Assembly (NCBI RefSeq): GCF_023822005.2
Contig: NZ_CP098806.1
Location: 2,728,001 to 2,792,000 of the forward strand
Source: Dyadobacter fanqingshengii
GTDB taxonomy: Bacteria; Bacteroidota; Bacteroidia; Cytophagales; Spirosomataceae
Length of the DNA stretch: 64,000 bases
Reading direction: 5' to 3'
A program made the translations under genes and the position numbers. The stretch's first letter is position 1. Each line of letters starts with the position of its first letter. Under the pieces are notes generated by a model, which was not told the DNA's origin, ran no database searches, and saw only the letters and a list, made by a program, of their open reading frames with translations. Shown here piece by piece: positions 52,817-62,355 of the stretch.

Positions 52817-53464
52817 ATGAAACGGGTTCACATCAACAACAACCATTGGAATACACTGGCCAGCATCCGGCACCACATGTATGAATATCTGTTGGTATTT
52901 TCATGTGATAAGGTTACAGAAGCTTTGCTACATAATGTCAAGCGGTATTTCGAAGAGAATTATGGCTGCGCATATGCAGCCAACCTGGTGCCTCACCTGA
53001 CACTCTTCAAATGCACGATCCACGAAAACAAAGTGGATCGCATTATCCAGGGTTTCGAGAAGGTGGCCCGTCATGCATCCCCGTTATCCATTTCGCTTAC
53101 CCAGTTTAAAAAGTACGAATACGGCACATTCTATGTCGACCTGGAAACCAGCGCATCGGATCAGGTTGTCGATTTGGCTAAAAGACTGAAAATGGAGGTG
53201 GGAAGTCACGTACGACAATGGGCGCCGGGAGAAAATCATTTCTGCGACGACCCGCATTTTACCATTGCCAGAAATATGAGCGCTCTGCAAACGGCCAAGG
53301 CTGCAATAGACTGGCTTTACCGCGAGTTTCTGGCCACTTTTCAAGCCAGCGAAATGATCCTGCTCAGGAGATCACTGATCACAGGCTCCAAGTACGAGCA
53401 AATTGCAACATTTCCCCTTCTTGGAATCCCTGGAGGCTGTTATACACAAGGTTCATTGTTTTGA
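52817..53464 (+). CDS. 2H phosphoesterase (2'-5' RNA ligase-like) protein
   Basis: 215 residues. Two His-x-Thr/Ile motifs of the 2H superfamily are present: VPHLTLFKCTI near residue 62 and DPHFTIARNMS near residue 150, each at the end of a strand in one of the two lobes. Family members act as 2',3'-cyclic phosphodiesterases or RNA ligases on small RNAs. An ATG at 52871 (MYEYLLVFSC) would give a more usual start, because the first 18 residues look extra; both are in frame. AT-rich repeats lie upstream (52726-52765) and a hairpin with tandem repeats downstream (53474-53565). Confidence 0.8.
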   Translation: MKRVHINNNHWNTLASIRHHMYEYLLVFSCDKVTEALLHNVKRYFEENYGCAYAANLVPHLTLFKCTIHENKVDRIIQGFEKVARHASPLSISLTQFKKYEYGTFYVDLETSASDQVVDLAKRLKMEVGSHVRQWAPGENHFCDDPHFTIARNMSALQTAKAAIDWLYREFLATFQASEMILLRRSLITGSKYEQIATFPLLGIPGGCYTQGSLF

Positions 53465-53473
53465 AATGTTTGT

Positions 53474-53503
53474 TTCATGGCGCGCAGGGTGGCGCGTCAT
53501 GAA
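53474..53503. other. 12-bp stem hairpin downstream of the 2H phosphoesterase gene
   Basis: TTCATGG then CGCGC (53474-53485) pairs with GCGCG, T, CATGAA (53492-53503) around the loop AGGGTG, with one G-T pair. No T run follows, so it is not a standard terminator. It is directly followed by a palindromic CAACATT-C-AATGTTG and by the 18-bp tandem repeats. Confidence 0.6.
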
Positions 53504-53511
53504 CAACATTC

Positions 53512-53565
53512 AATGTTGATGGTTCGAACAACGTCGATGGTTAAAACAATGTTGATGGTTCAAAC
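53512..53565. repeat. Three tandem copies of an 18-bp repeat
   Basis: Copies at 53512-53529 (AATGTTGATGGTTCGAAC), 53530-53547 (AACGTCGATGGTTAAAAC) and 53548-53565 (AATGTTGATGGTTCAAAC). Spacing is exactly 18 with no spacers; copies differ at two to four positions. They lie in non-coding DNA between the 2H phosphoesterase gene and the gamma-glutamyltransferase gene. Confidence 0.75.
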
Positions 53566-53673
53566 AAAAATATAAAAGGGCGCGGCTCTGCAAAGAGTAA
53601 ATGTTTAAATTGCGTAGAGGATGATGTGGTGATTCAGTATCACTCGTCGCCAAAACCTGAACCAGCTACCTTT

Positions 53674-55542
53674 ATGAAAATAAATTTCCTTTTCAAATCA
53701 TTCATCCTGGTCATTGCTACGTTTACAGCGAATGGGCAGTCTTTTAATAACTTCCCCGTTACGACGCAGAAGCCGCCGCTACACGCAAAACATTGGATCG
53801 GCATTACCGGCAAACCGATGGCCGCCACGGCAGGCGCGATGATATTCAGTAAAGGAGGAAATGCTATTGATGCATCTTGTGCCATGCTGGCTGCCACTTG
53901 TACCATGTGGGACGTATTGAGCTGGGGCGGTGAAACGCAGGCTTTAATCTATAACCCGAAGACGAAGAAGGTGATCGCAATTAATGCGATTGGTGTAGCG
54001 CCAACTGGTGCAACAGCCGATTTTTTCAAGAACAAGGGCATGAAATATCCGCCCGAGTACGGCCCTCTGGCTGCAACAACGCCCGGAACGGCTGGCGGAT
54101 TAATGACAATGCTGGCGGAATACGGCTCCATGTCTCTGAAAGAAGTGCTTGCACCAGCCATGCAATTGGCAGAAGGATATCCGATCGAAGCACAGACCGC
54201 CAATGCCATTGAACGCGACAAAGGCGAAATTAAAAAATGGCCTTACTCGACCAAAGTGTTTCTCCCCCATCTCGGATCGAAGCGGGAAGCCCCGGACGCC
54301 GGTGAGATTTTTGTTCAAAAGGACCTGCTGGCAACGCTCCAAAAACTGGTCGATACGGAGCAGGAAGCATTGAAAAAAGGCAAAAACAGAAAGGATGCCA
54401 TCTATGCCGCTTATGATCGTTTCTACAAAGGGGACATTGCCAAGGAAATCGCCAGAGGAACCCAGGAACAGGGCGGCCTGATCACAGAACAGGATATGGC
54501 GAACTGGAAAGTCAAAATCGAAGAGCCGCTGATGACCTCTTACCGGGGCATTGATGTTTATAAAATGCAGCAATGGACACAGGGACCGGTTTTGCTGCAA
54601 ACATTAAACATGCTGGAAAATTTTGATCTGAAAAGTATGGGTTATAACTCGTCGCGTTATGTGCATACTTTGTACCAGACAATGAATTTGGCCTTTGCCG
54701 ACCGTGACTTTTACTATGGTGATCCGGCTTTTGCACCCGAAGAACCGATGAAAGGTTTGCTTTCAAAAGAATATGCCAAGGAAAGGATCAAGCAGATTAA
54801 TTGGGAAACGAATGATGCCAAGGCGCTTCCGGGAGATCCATATCCATTTGAGGGCAAGAAAAATCCATATGCCGATCAGATCAAATCCTGGGGAAACTTC
54901 CATGCTTCGCTCAACCGCAATGCGAATGGATTGAATGAGAAATATATGGAAGAATTCACAGCCGGAACCACTTCCGTTGAAGCAGCGGATGAAGAGGGCT
55001 GGGTTGTGAGCATTACGCCTAGCGGCGGGTGGGTGCCTGCGTGCATTGCAGGTAATACAGGTGTGGGATTAAGTCAACGTATGCAGTCATTCGTTCTGGA
55101 TCCGAAAGAAAATCCATTTAATGTTGTGGAACCAGGGAAGCGCCCCCGGGTAACATTGACGCCAAGCCTTGCACTCAAAGATGGAAAGCCATTTCTCTCC
55201 TTCGCAAAACAGGCTGGTGATGAGCAGGATCAATTGCTGCTTCAATTCTTTTTGAATGTAGTAGAGTTTGGAATGACAGTCCAGGAAGCAACCGAGGCGC
55301 CAAGTTTCAAAACATTGCAGATGTACGCGAGTTTTGGAGCACATGAAAAGGAACCGGGAGGCCTGATCCTGAACCAGGCAATGCCTGATTGGTCGAGGAA
55401 AGAACTTTCCAGAATGGGCTATAAACTGTATTACCAGCCAAGAACGAGCGGTCCCATCAATGCCATTTATTTTGACTGGCAGCATAAAAGTTTCTGGGGT
55501 GGATCAAGCAACCATGGCGAGGATTACGGCATTGGCTGGTGA
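53674..55542 (+). CDS. Gamma-glutamyltransferase family protein (Ntn-hydrolase)
   Basis: 622 residues from the ATG at 53674 (MKINFLFKSFILVIATFTAN, a signal peptide); an earlier start at 53626 hides it. MAATAGAMIFSKGGNAIDAS and ATTPGTAGGLMTMLAEYG are the family's N-terminal signatures. The autoprocessing site is AGTTSVEAADEEG, where Thr432 is the predicted nucleophile and start of the small subunit. The protein would be secreted, self-cleaved, and either transfer or hydrolyse gamma-glutamyl groups, or act as a related acylase. Length is slightly above the common 540-580. Substrate unknown. Confidence 0.85.
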   Translation: MKINFLFKSFILVIATFTANGQSFNNFPVTTQKPPLHAKHWIGITGKPMAATAGAMIFSKGGNAIDASCAMLAATCTMWDVLSWGGETQALIYNPKTKKVIAINAIGVAPTGATADFFKNKGMKYPPEYGPLAATTPGTAGGLMTMLAEYGSMSLKEVLAPAMQLAEGYPIEAQTANAIERDKGEIKKWPYSTKVFLPHLGSKREAPDAGEIFVQKDLLATLQKLVDTEQEALKKGKNRKDAIYAAYDRFYKGDIAKEIARGTQEQGGLITEQDMANWKVKIEEPLMTSYRGIDVYKMQQWTQGPVLLQTLNMLENFDLKSMGYNSSRYVHTLYQTMNLAFADRDFYYGDPAFAPEEPMKGLLSKEYAKERIKQINWETNDAKALPGDPYPFEGKKNPYADQIKSWGNFHASLNRNANGLNEKYMEEFTAGTTSVEAADEEGWVVSITPSGGWVPACIAGNTGVGLSQRMQSFVLDPKENPFNVVEPGKRPRVTLTPSLALKDGKPFLSFAKQAGDEQDQLLLQFFLNVVEFGMTVQEATEAPSFKTLQMYASFGAHEKEPGGLILNQAMPDWSRKELSRMGYKLYYQPRTSGPINAIYFDWQHKSFWGGSSNHGEDYGIGW

Positions 55543-56354
55543 TCGCGGTCAATGATACGCATCATTCCGAATGTAGGCGCAAAATGGACCTGCTGGTAGA
55601 ATGGAGCTAGGTGTTCGGACGAGAAGAGCGCCACCATGGCTTTGTTTGTCGCGTTCTCATCCAGCCAGCGCGTGAGTTCCTGCATGATTGCAGTGCCAAC
55701 GCGTTTTCCCTGCCAGTCGGGGTGGACCATGACATCTTTTACATAATAGAAACTAAACCCGTCGCCGAGTAGCAATGCGCAGCCGATTACATCGCCATTG
55801 TCAGAGTTTTCTGCGACAACGGTCGCTTGCATGAAGTCAAGCTGCGTCTGCAACATTTCATCGGTTGCATTGTTGGACCAGCCTACGGCTTCAAATAAGC
55901 TACGATATTGGGTTACGGTTGGCTTTTTTACAAGAATGCTAACGTTGTCCGGTAATTTTTCGGAACGACCTTTTTTGTAGTTTGTCGGAGCAGCAAAGGT
56001 TATATAGTATCCATTATTATCCTTGATCACATATTCGGTAAGCCCGTAAATCTGCTTTGATAACGGCATCGTGATTTCAGCCTGATTATTCTGATGTATT
56101 TGATAAAGCAACTCGATATTCCGCACCCGGATCCACATTGAATGCCCGTGTTGGGTGGCGGCCAATGTTGGGTTATGCGAAAACTGGACAAACGCGCCGT
56201 GCCATGAAACTCCGCCGTGCGTAGGCGGGTCGCCCCAGGTCCATTGGTTGGGAAAACCCAACACGTCCTGCCAGTATTTTATAGTTTCAGCCACGTTGTG
56301 AACTGAAAGAACTGGTTCCGCATGGGAGAATGAAGGTTGCTGGCTATCATCCAT
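55524..56354 (-). CDS. Fusion of glyoxalase/VOC domain and GNAT acetyltransferase
   Basis: 276 residues. Residues 10-130 follow the VOC (glyoxalase/bleomycin-resistance) fold: AEPVLSVHNVAETIKYWQDV, GHSMWIRVRNIELLYQIHQ and YVIKDNNGYYITFAAP. Residues 145-270 are a GNAT domain, with the acetyl-CoA loop VMVHPDWQGKRVGTAIMQEL (Q-x-x-G-x-A form). VOC domains bind metal or small ligands and GNAT domains acetylate amines, so a detoxifying or resistance-like role is possible. Its last 19 bases overlap, tail to tail, the gamma-glutamyltransferase gene. Confidence 0.83.
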   Translation of the reverse strand: MDDSQQPSFSHAEPVLSVHNVAETIKYWQDVLGFPNQWTWGDPPTHGGVSWHGAFVQFSHNPTLAATQHGHSMWIRVRNIELLYQIHQNNQAEITMPLSKQIYGLTEYVIKDNNGYYITFAAPTNYKKGRSEKLPDNVSILVKKPTVTQYRSLFEAVGWSNNATDEMLQTQLDFMQATVVAENSDNGDVIGCALLLGDGFSFYYVKDVMVHPDWQGKRVGTAIMQELTRWLDENATNKAMVALFSSEHLAPFYQQVHFAPTFGMMRIIDRDHQPMP

Positions 56355-56443
56355 GTGCTTTGAAATAGGTTACGCCGACACTTTATTTTGGAATTGCACG
56401 ATGATAACAAAGTTTGTTAAATATTATTATATTTATTAAAACT

Positions 56444-59383
56444 ATGACTATCACAATGAGACAACTATACAGTCGCCTGCTCATTTGCCTGATTTCCATT
56501 ACAATAATAGCGTTTTCCACAGCATTCGCGGTTCAAGAAGCCAAAGAAAAGGACTGGTTTCCTTATTACGATTTCGATCCGGCCGTTTTTCAAAGTGCGC
56601 CGCGTGCTTACGGGCCTTTGACGCGTTGGTGGCTCCCAGGTAATGACATTTCCAGCGACGAGCTCCAACGGGAGATCCGCATGTTTGCTGACAATGGTTT
56701 CGCGGGCGTAGAAGTGCAGCCGCTCACGCAAGGTTTGAACCCAAAAGCGCCAAAGGGGCAACGCGACCGCGTTTATAGCTGGGATACACCCTCCTACTAT
56801 GCACATATCGCGGCCTTAATGGAACAGGCAAAAAAGTCAAAGGTGATTGTGGATATGAACGGCGGCAGCGGGTGGCCACTGGGCGGATCATTTTTCGATC
56901 CAAAAGAAAGCATGAAAACGCTCGCAGTGTCTGATACAATACTCGGTGCGGGTCAGAGTTTTAAAGCTCCGCTTCCCAAACCGGGCAATCACGCACCAAA
57001 AGCGACGGGCATGATGGCGGCAATGATGACTAAGAATTTTGTCGATGATAAATGGGCGGTTCCACTGAGCATCATCGCCGCGAAGGTGGAAAAAGTAACT
57101 GATCATCAAACTGTTCTTGATCCTAAAACGATTGTCGATCTAACTAAAAACATTCAAAGCGGGACGCTGGACTGGAAAGCACCGGATGATGGGAAATGGC
57201 AGATTGTCGTAACCTGGAAAATCCCTTCCGGCGAAAAGCCCTCTCTTATTGCATCCGAAAAAAACAACTATGTAATCGATCATCTGGACCCCGTGGTTGT
57301 AACCAAAACTTATGAATACTTGCTAGGCCGCAGGACCGGACTGAACAAATATCACGGCAAGCCCATACGCGCCATTTTTAATGATAGTTACGAATTCCAT
57401 ACAGACCGGATCATTTCGCCCGATTTTCTGGAAAAATTCCGGACGTTGAATGGTTATGACATTACACCTTATCTCGCTTCCTTGTTCCAGAAAGGCTACG
57501 ATCATCCCGTTTATCTCGCCAATATGTATGTCGACGCGAAACCTCCTGTGGTTTTCAACGAAAAAGACAACTGGCGGATGATGCATGATTATGATAGAAC
57601 CGTTAATGAGGTTTTTAAGAAAAACTTTATCGGTGCTTCTAACGGCTGGCTGGGTAGTCGCGGAATGTTGCACCGCACGCAGGCCTACGGCTTCCCGATT
57701 GATGTTATTGGCGCTGCGGGATCTGCGGACATTCCGGAAGCTGAGCAATTATTTGCAGAGGGCTCGGAGGGTTATCTAAAACTCGTGACATCCGGTGCGC
57801 ATTTAAATAACAAACCTGTGATTACCCAGGAATCATTTGTGTCGATTTTGAGGGCCGAAATGACCACGCCGCAAAAAATCAAAATGTGGGCGGACAAGTC
57901 GCTGGCTTGCGGCATTAACCAGCTTATTTACCACGGCACACCCTACAAATACAACAATGGCGAGTACGGCCCGGAAGGCTGGAACACCTGGTCATCGCCT
58001 TTTCTGCCTTTTGTGAATTTCTCAACGGGTATGAATGAAACAGATCCTTTTTGGAAGGATGTCAAGCAGATCAACGCGTATCTCGCGCGCTGCCAATATG
58101 CATTACGGGCGGGCAAGCCAAAAACAGATGTGCTCATTTACATGCCTTTCATCGATTTTACGGAGGATCAACTTGCGACGAATCCGGAAGAAATCCTGGA
58201 ACGCGGTTATCTGAAAGGCATCGAGCCCGACATCCAGGGATTTGGTGTTTTTAAAGCGCCGGATACGCGCATTAACCGTTGGTACAAAAAACTTTGGCCG
58301 ATCATTAATGAGCTGGAAGCCAATGGCATAACCTGGGAATTTGTGAATGATGAATCGCTTCAAAAAGCGACTTTAATTGGTAAGAACTTTGCCATTGCCG
58401 GCAACAATTATCAGGCGCTGATCGTGGCCAACTTGCCATTTATCGATCTCAATACGGCTAAAAAAATAAACACAATCGCCAAAGCCGGCGCGTCCGTGTG
58501 GATGGACGGCGCATTGCCCGAAATACAGCCTTCTTATCACGATTTTGATGCAAATGATAAGCTTGTGAAACAAATCATGGAGGAAACTGCCGGCCAGAAA
58601 ACGGCTTTAAAGTGGGATTCAAAACCATATAAAAGCATTGTGCAAAAAATCAATTTTACCGGAAAGATGGATTTTACACGGCAGATAGTCCGTGAAATGA
58701 AAGATGGAAGTGAAGTTCGCTTCTTTTGGAATAAATCGGATCAATGGCAGACATTGGAATTAAAAATCGGTTCAGAATTCAGGGAATACTATTGGCTGAA
58801 CGCCGAAACAGGTCAGTTGACTAAAGGACAAGCAACCGCTACGTATGACCTTGCGCCCTATGGATCCGTAATCCTGTATGCAACTTCAAAGAAAATACCA
58901 GAAAATATCCTTTCTCAGCCCATTGCATCTTCCAGAAAAGCTTCTGAAATCGTAAAAGTTGAAAATTGGACATTAGGAGTTGACCAAACCAATCTGAACG
59001 ATCAGAATTTGAAAGACTGGCGGCAAATTGAGGACTTAAAATTCACAAGCGGTGAAGGCATTTACCGCTCTAAGTTCACTGTGCAGAATATGGAACCAAA
59101 CGCCAATTATTTCCTCGATTTAGGCAAAGTGTATTACACGGCCGAAGTCACCATTAATGGGAAACCCGCTGGCAAAAGGCTGTTTACACCTTTTGAATTA
59201 AATATTACCAAACTATTGAAAGCAGGTGAAAACGAGATCGAAGTGAAAGTGGTAACGTCCCGCCGCAATGGATTTATTGGTGAAGCAGTGAAAGGAAATC
59301 CGTTGTATCTCCAATTCAAGGGACAGGAAAAAACCACGGTTCCAGCGGGCCTGGTCGGGCCTGTCGTTCTCAAAAAGCTGTAA
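56444..59383 (+). CDS. Secreted glycoside hydrolase, alpha-L-rhamnosidase (GH106)-like
   Basis: 979 residues from the ATG at 56444; an in-frame ATG at 56456 is as good, and both keep the signal peptide (LLICLISITIIAFSTAFA). The start of the mature protein, YGPLTRWWLPGNDISSDELQ, followed by MFADNGFAGVEVQPL and VIVDMNGGSGWPLGG, matches GH106-type rhamnosidases, which have a TIM-barrel with added beta domains. The C-terminal 150 residues (FTSGEGIYRSKFTVQNMEPN, VYYTAEVTINGKPAGKRLF) form a galactose-binding-like jelly-roll. It should remove a terminal sugar, probably rhamnose, outside the cytoplasm. No SusC/SusD pair is present nearby. Confidence 0.8.
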   Translation: MTITMRQLYSRLLICLISITIIAFSTAFAVQEAKEKDWFPYYDFDPAVFQSAPRAYGPLTRWWLPGNDISSDELQREIRMFADNGFAGVEVQPLTQGLNPKAPKGQRDRVYSWDTPSYYAHIAALMEQAKKSKVIVDMNGGSGWPLGGSFFDPKESMKTLAVSDTILGAGQSFKAPLPKPGNHAPKATGMMAAMMTKNFVDDKWAVPLSIIAAKVEKVTDHQTVLDPKTIVDLTKNIQSGTLDWKAPDDGKWQIVVTWKIPSGEKPSLIASEKNNYVIDHLDPVVVTKTYEYLLGRRTGLNKYHGKPIRAIFNDSYEFHTDRIISPDFLEKFRTLNGYDITPYLASLFQKGYDHPVYLANMYVDAKPPVVFNEKDNWRMMHDYDRTVNEVFKKNFIGASNGWLGSRGMLHRTQAYGFPIDVIGAAGSADIPEAEQLFAEGSEGYLKLVTSGAHLNNKPVITQESFVSILRAEMTTPQKIKMWADKSLACGINQLIYHGTPYKYNNGEYGPEGWNTWSSPFLPFVNFSTGMNETDPFWKDVKQINAYLARCQYALRAGKPKTDVLIYMPFIDFTEDQLATNPEEILERGYLKGIEPDIQGFGVFKAPDTRINRWYKKLWPIINELEANGITWEFVNDESLQKATLIGKNFAIAGNNYQALIVANLPFIDLNTAKKINTIAKAGASVWMDGALPEIQPSYHDFDANDKLVKQIMEETAGQKTALKWDSKPYKSIVQKINFTGKMDFTRQIVREMKDGSEVRFFWNKSDQWQTLELKIGSEFREYYWLNAETGQLTKGQATATYDLAPYGSVILYATSKKIPENILSQPIASSRKASEIVKVENWTLGVDQTNLNDQNLKDWRQIEDLKFTSGEGIYRSKFTVQNMEPNANYFLDLGKVYYTAEVTINGKPAGKRLFTPFELNITKLLKAGENEIEVKVVTSRRNGFIGEAVKGNPLYLQFKGQEKTTVPAGLVGPVVLKKL

Positions 59384-59402
59384 AATGCTATGCTGGAAAA
59401 CA

Positions 59403-61037
59403 CTAAACAAACCTTTTAGCTTCCAGCACGGACACAATTTCATGTTGCCCACGGCTTTTTGCCCAGGATATAGGCTGCGCCCATGTCTTATCAATCGGCA
59501 AATTTGGATCGGCGCCTTTTTCAAGGAGAAATCTGACCATTTCTGTTTTGCCATATTTAGCTGCCCAGCCTAGCGGAGTGGAGCAAAGCTCGTCATCTAG
59601 AACATTGATTTCGGCGCCGTGCGATATGAAGATCGCTGCATTATCCAGATCACCCCTTTTTGCAAAACGATGCATTGGTCTGACATTAAGCCAGTTGGTA
59701 TAATTCGGATTCATTCCATGCTGGAAAAGCAACTCGCTCAGTTCCCGACTTTTGGTCGGTTCGTCGGGCCCACTGCTCTTTACGCCGACGGCAATTCTTT
59801 TGGGCAGTTCCGGCTGATAACGAAGCATTAGCCGGACAAAACTGTCATTGCCCTCGCTGGCCGCATTTTCAAGCGCTTCGGGATCATTGGCTTTTTCGGG
59901 ATTAGCTGCGAAAACCGCCGCAGCGGTCTGAATATCACCATAATAGGCCAATAAATGTATTTCGCGTGCCGCTCCGTAAGAACAAAGCAGTTCCACCATT
60001 GCCTTATCCTCCCGGTTGATTGCGGCAGACAATGTATCTGCCGAGCTCTCAATCGGGACATTGGGATAAGCGCCGTGATCCAACAGCAGCTTTACAATTT
60101 CGTGATGACCATAAACCACCGCCGAATGCAATGCATGGCCTTTTGGCGCAATGCCTTCCTCAGGCAAATTGGGGTCAGCACCATTGTCCAGCAACAATTT
60201 CACAATGTTGATATGCCCCGCCATGGCGGCATTTTTGATCGGCGCGCCGGAACCAGGATAATAACTCACATAATCCGAAACGCGGTTGGCCAGGGACGGA
60301 TCATCATTCAACAATTCACGAACCCTTACCTCATCGCCTTTAAGCGACGCCATGCAGATGTCCAGGTAAGCGCCATGGGCGAGCAGGATTTTATAAATTT
60401 CATGGGGCTTGACGGCATCTTCGGGCACATCGCGCCAGCCCCGATATGCGTAATCCCCGTTGGTGAGCTGGATAGGACGTGCGCCATCGGGTCGTTGTGC
60501 ATGAATGTCAGCTCCCTTAGACAGCAATAAACTAATCATGTCAGGCTGCCTGCTCATGACCGCCCAATGAATCGGTTGGTTACCGCTATCGTCCCGCGCA
60601 TGCAGATAATCTTCTGAAACATTTAACAAGTGCTCCACCCTTTCAAGGTTGCGATGCCGGATGGCGTCAGCAATTTCATTCCCTTGCCACGACCCTTTTT
60701 CCTGCGCCATGGCGGATTCCAGAAGCTGTTGCATTTGCCCATAACCGCGGTCGCAGGCGATCTGTACCAATGTGTCGTCGGTGCCCGACTTTACGGGACT
60801 TGCCTTGTGCGCAAGCAGGTAAGCTGCTGCTTCGAGCTGGTTTTCCTGAACTGCAAAAGCCATGGGTGTTCGATATTCAAACTCACCGCGGACCAGCGAT
60901 GCGTCTTTTTGCAACAATGATTTTATCGTTTCAAGATCCCCGTTTTTAGCCGCACAGAACATTGCCCAAACGTCCGTTCCTGATCCTGTTGACCAGAACA
61001 GCCGTTCATTTTTGCTGAGCGCATCGGGTCGGGTCAT
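59403..61037 (-). CDS. Ankyrin-repeat protein
   Basis: 544 residues from the ATG at 61037 (MTRPDALSKNERLFWS); a longer frame from 61088 starts with unrelated hydrophobic residues and was rejected. At least ten ankyrin-type repeats are seen, for instance GDLETIKSLLQKDASLVRGE, GNQPIHWAVMSRQPDMISLL, NIVKLLLDNGADPNLPEEG and TEMVRFLLEKGADPNLP. No signal peptide or membrane helix, so it probably works in the cytoplasm by protein contacts. The gene ends 19 bases from the glycoside hydrolase gene, tail to tail. Confidence 0.9.
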   Translation of the reverse strand: MTRPDALSKNERLFWSTGSGTDVWAMFCAAKNGDLETIKSLLQKDASLVRGEFEYRTPMAFAVQENQLEAAAYLLAHKASPVKSGTDDTLVQIACDRGYGQMQQLLESAMAQEKGSWQGNEIADAIRHRNLERVEHLLNVSEDYLHARDDSGNQPIHWAVMSRQPDMISLLLSKGADIHAQRPDGARPIQLTNGDYAYRGWRDVPEDAVKPHEIYKILLAHGAYLDICMASLKGDEVRVRELLNDDPSLANRVSDYVSYYPGSGAPIKNAAMAGHINIVKLLLDNGADPNLPEEGIAPKGHALHSAVVYGHHEIVKLLLDHGAYPNVPIESSADTLSAAINREDKAMVELLCSYGAAREIHLLAYYGDIQTAAAVFAANPEKANDPEALENAASEGNDSFVRLMLRYQPELPKRIAVGVKSSGPDEPTKSRELSELLFQHGMNPNYTNWLNVRPMHRFAKRGDLDNAAIFISHGAEINVLDDELCSTPLGWAAKYGKTEMVRFLLEKGADPNLPIDKTWAQPISWAKSRGQHEIVSVLEAKRFV

Positions 61038-61168
61038 AGCGAACTTTAAGATCCTGTAAAAGAGTAAACTACACCCGAAGTTTAGCAATTTTTGGGTTAA
61101 AATGAAAACACAGTAACGGATTCTATTTGGGTGTCCTCACCAGTTTTTGCGTGGAAAGAAACTTGTTT

Positions 61169-61552
61169 TTATTTCGAGACTGTTAGTTGCTTAACACCAG
61201 CCGTTTGCAGATAAGCCATTGCCGCCACCCATAATGCTACGCCTGCTATCATTAAGTATCCGATTAGCGACAGACTGAACATTTGAAACAAAACGACTGT
61301 AAAACTGGCAATCACCCAGAGCGTATCCAGCGCGATAACGAAACGGACCGCACCTGCATTGATAGGATTTTTTATTCCAACCGCAAACACCAACGTCGCA
61401 AAAACAGCCAGGAAAATTCCGGTTTCAACAAAAGGAACCGTGCTTTTGATTTCGAAAAGTGAGGCAAAAAAATCGGGGAAGAAGATCAGCCCCAGCCCCG
61501 TTGCACCTGAACTGACAGCGTTAAGCAGCATTACATTTTTAAGCGTTTTCAT
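61169..61552 (-). CDS. Small four-helix membrane protein, unknown function
   Basis: 127 residues with four membrane helices: MLLNAVSSGATGLGLIFF, FVETGIFLAVFATLVFAVGI, FVIALDTLWVIASFTVVLF and LIGYLMIAGVALWVAAMAYL. I do not recognise a named family, although many small hypothetical inner-membrane proteins of Bacteroidota look like this. It is followed downstream by the ankyrin gene on the same strand after 131 bases. Function is not assigned. Confidence 0.75.
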   Translation of the reverse strand: MKTLKNVMLLNAVSSGATGLGLIFFPDFFASLFEIKSTVPFVETGIFLAVFATLVFAVGIKNPINAGAVRFVIALDTLWVIASFTVVLFQMFSLSLIGYLMIAGVALWVAAMAYLQTAGVKQLTVSK

Positions 61553-61669
61553 ATTGTTAATTGTTTAGATGAATGATTCATTTGAATGATACAAATGTAT
61601 ATTTCATCCTTCGCCCCGGGTTTACCCGCAGACGCCAATTGGTTACCATTTCATGACACCGATTTTTGC

Positions 61670-62233
61670 CTAAAACATCAATACAGGCTCGTTCCCAGGG
61701 ACTTCCACAGTAAAATTCTTAATGGTTAACCCTGTTTCCCTCCATTCACTGTTTAAAAATTCGGAATAATGCCGGTTATAGTTCACCAAAGCCTCCTGCC
61801 AGGGCTGCATAGGAGCAGCGCAGCACCAAAATTGCATTACGAGCGCATTGCCGTGCAAAAGCAGGTTGGGCAGCAATTGATGCAGATACAATGTTCCGGC
61901 TGCATGGCTTACTTTCAGTTTACGATCCAGCTGGTGAATGTCGAAGTCTTCCAGTTTTTGCTCAAAACCGATTTCTGCGAAATTGAACAGCAGATCCACC
62001 TCGTAATGCATGTTGATATGGTCGCAAACGGAAATAATATCTTGCGTTACCGCGTCGTCTGTTTGGAAATGCTGCACGTGGACGCCAGCATGTTTTTCTA
62101 TTTTATGTCTTAATGATTCCAATGCCGGAAGCTCCTTGCCCAGCAGGATCAAATGTCTTTTTTGCATCGCCAGTTCCATGGCCGCGGCGCTTCCCCAAAG
62201 CGTATCCGCGCTTCTGATTACAGAAAAATTCAT
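61670..62233 (-). CDS. SDR-fold protein without catalytic Lys (probable non-enzymatic)
   Basis: 187 residues, short for the family. LLFNFAEIGFEQKLEDFDIH and LDRKLKVSHAAGTLYLHQLL follow the N-A-G-x-G and the following helix of short-chain dehydrogenases. The glycine-rich cofactor loop is missing (SADTLWGSAAAMELA), the active-site Ser region reads FWCCAAP, and the Tyr-x-x-x-Lys pair is YNRHY (Tyr152, then Tyr156 instead of Lys). So an enzyme is unlikely; a ligand- or protein-binding role is inferred. It is divergent from the PAS-LuxR regulator gene across 122 bases. Confidence 0.65.
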   Translation of the reverse strand: MNFSVIRSADTLWGSAAAMELAMQKRHLILLGKELPALESLRHKIEKHAGVHVQHFQTDDAVTQDIISVCDHINMHYEVDLLFNFAEIGFEQKLEDFDIHQLDRKLKVSHAAGTLYLHQLLPNLLLHGNALVMQFWCCAAPMQPWQEALVNYNRHYSEFLNSEWRETGLTIKNFTVEVPGNEPVLMF

Positions 62234-62355
62234 AGTTTGTTTTCAAAAAAATCCCAGCTCGTTTTAAGGTAAACACGCTTGAAGTTGTCACACCCGTGCA
62301 AACCGATGCCATTCAATGCATTCCAAAACCTTTTGCAAATAAAGACAGCTTCAAA

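Noticed and set aside
53512..53565. Possible CRISPR array
   Set aside because: Copies are only 18 bp, directly adjacent and without spacers, and no cas gene is nearby; they are simple tandem repeats.
54961..55000. Suspected loss of the catalytic Thr in the gamma-glutamyltransferase
   Set aside because: Aligned to the TTHxS-type motif, the segment AGTTSVEAADEEG keeps the Thr-Thr pair and the following Asp and Gly, so the nucleophile Thr432 is present.
59955..60530. Plus-strand open frame of 191 codons
   Set aside because: It is opposite a run of ankyrin repeats; the repeated DNA keeps stops out of the opposite strand.
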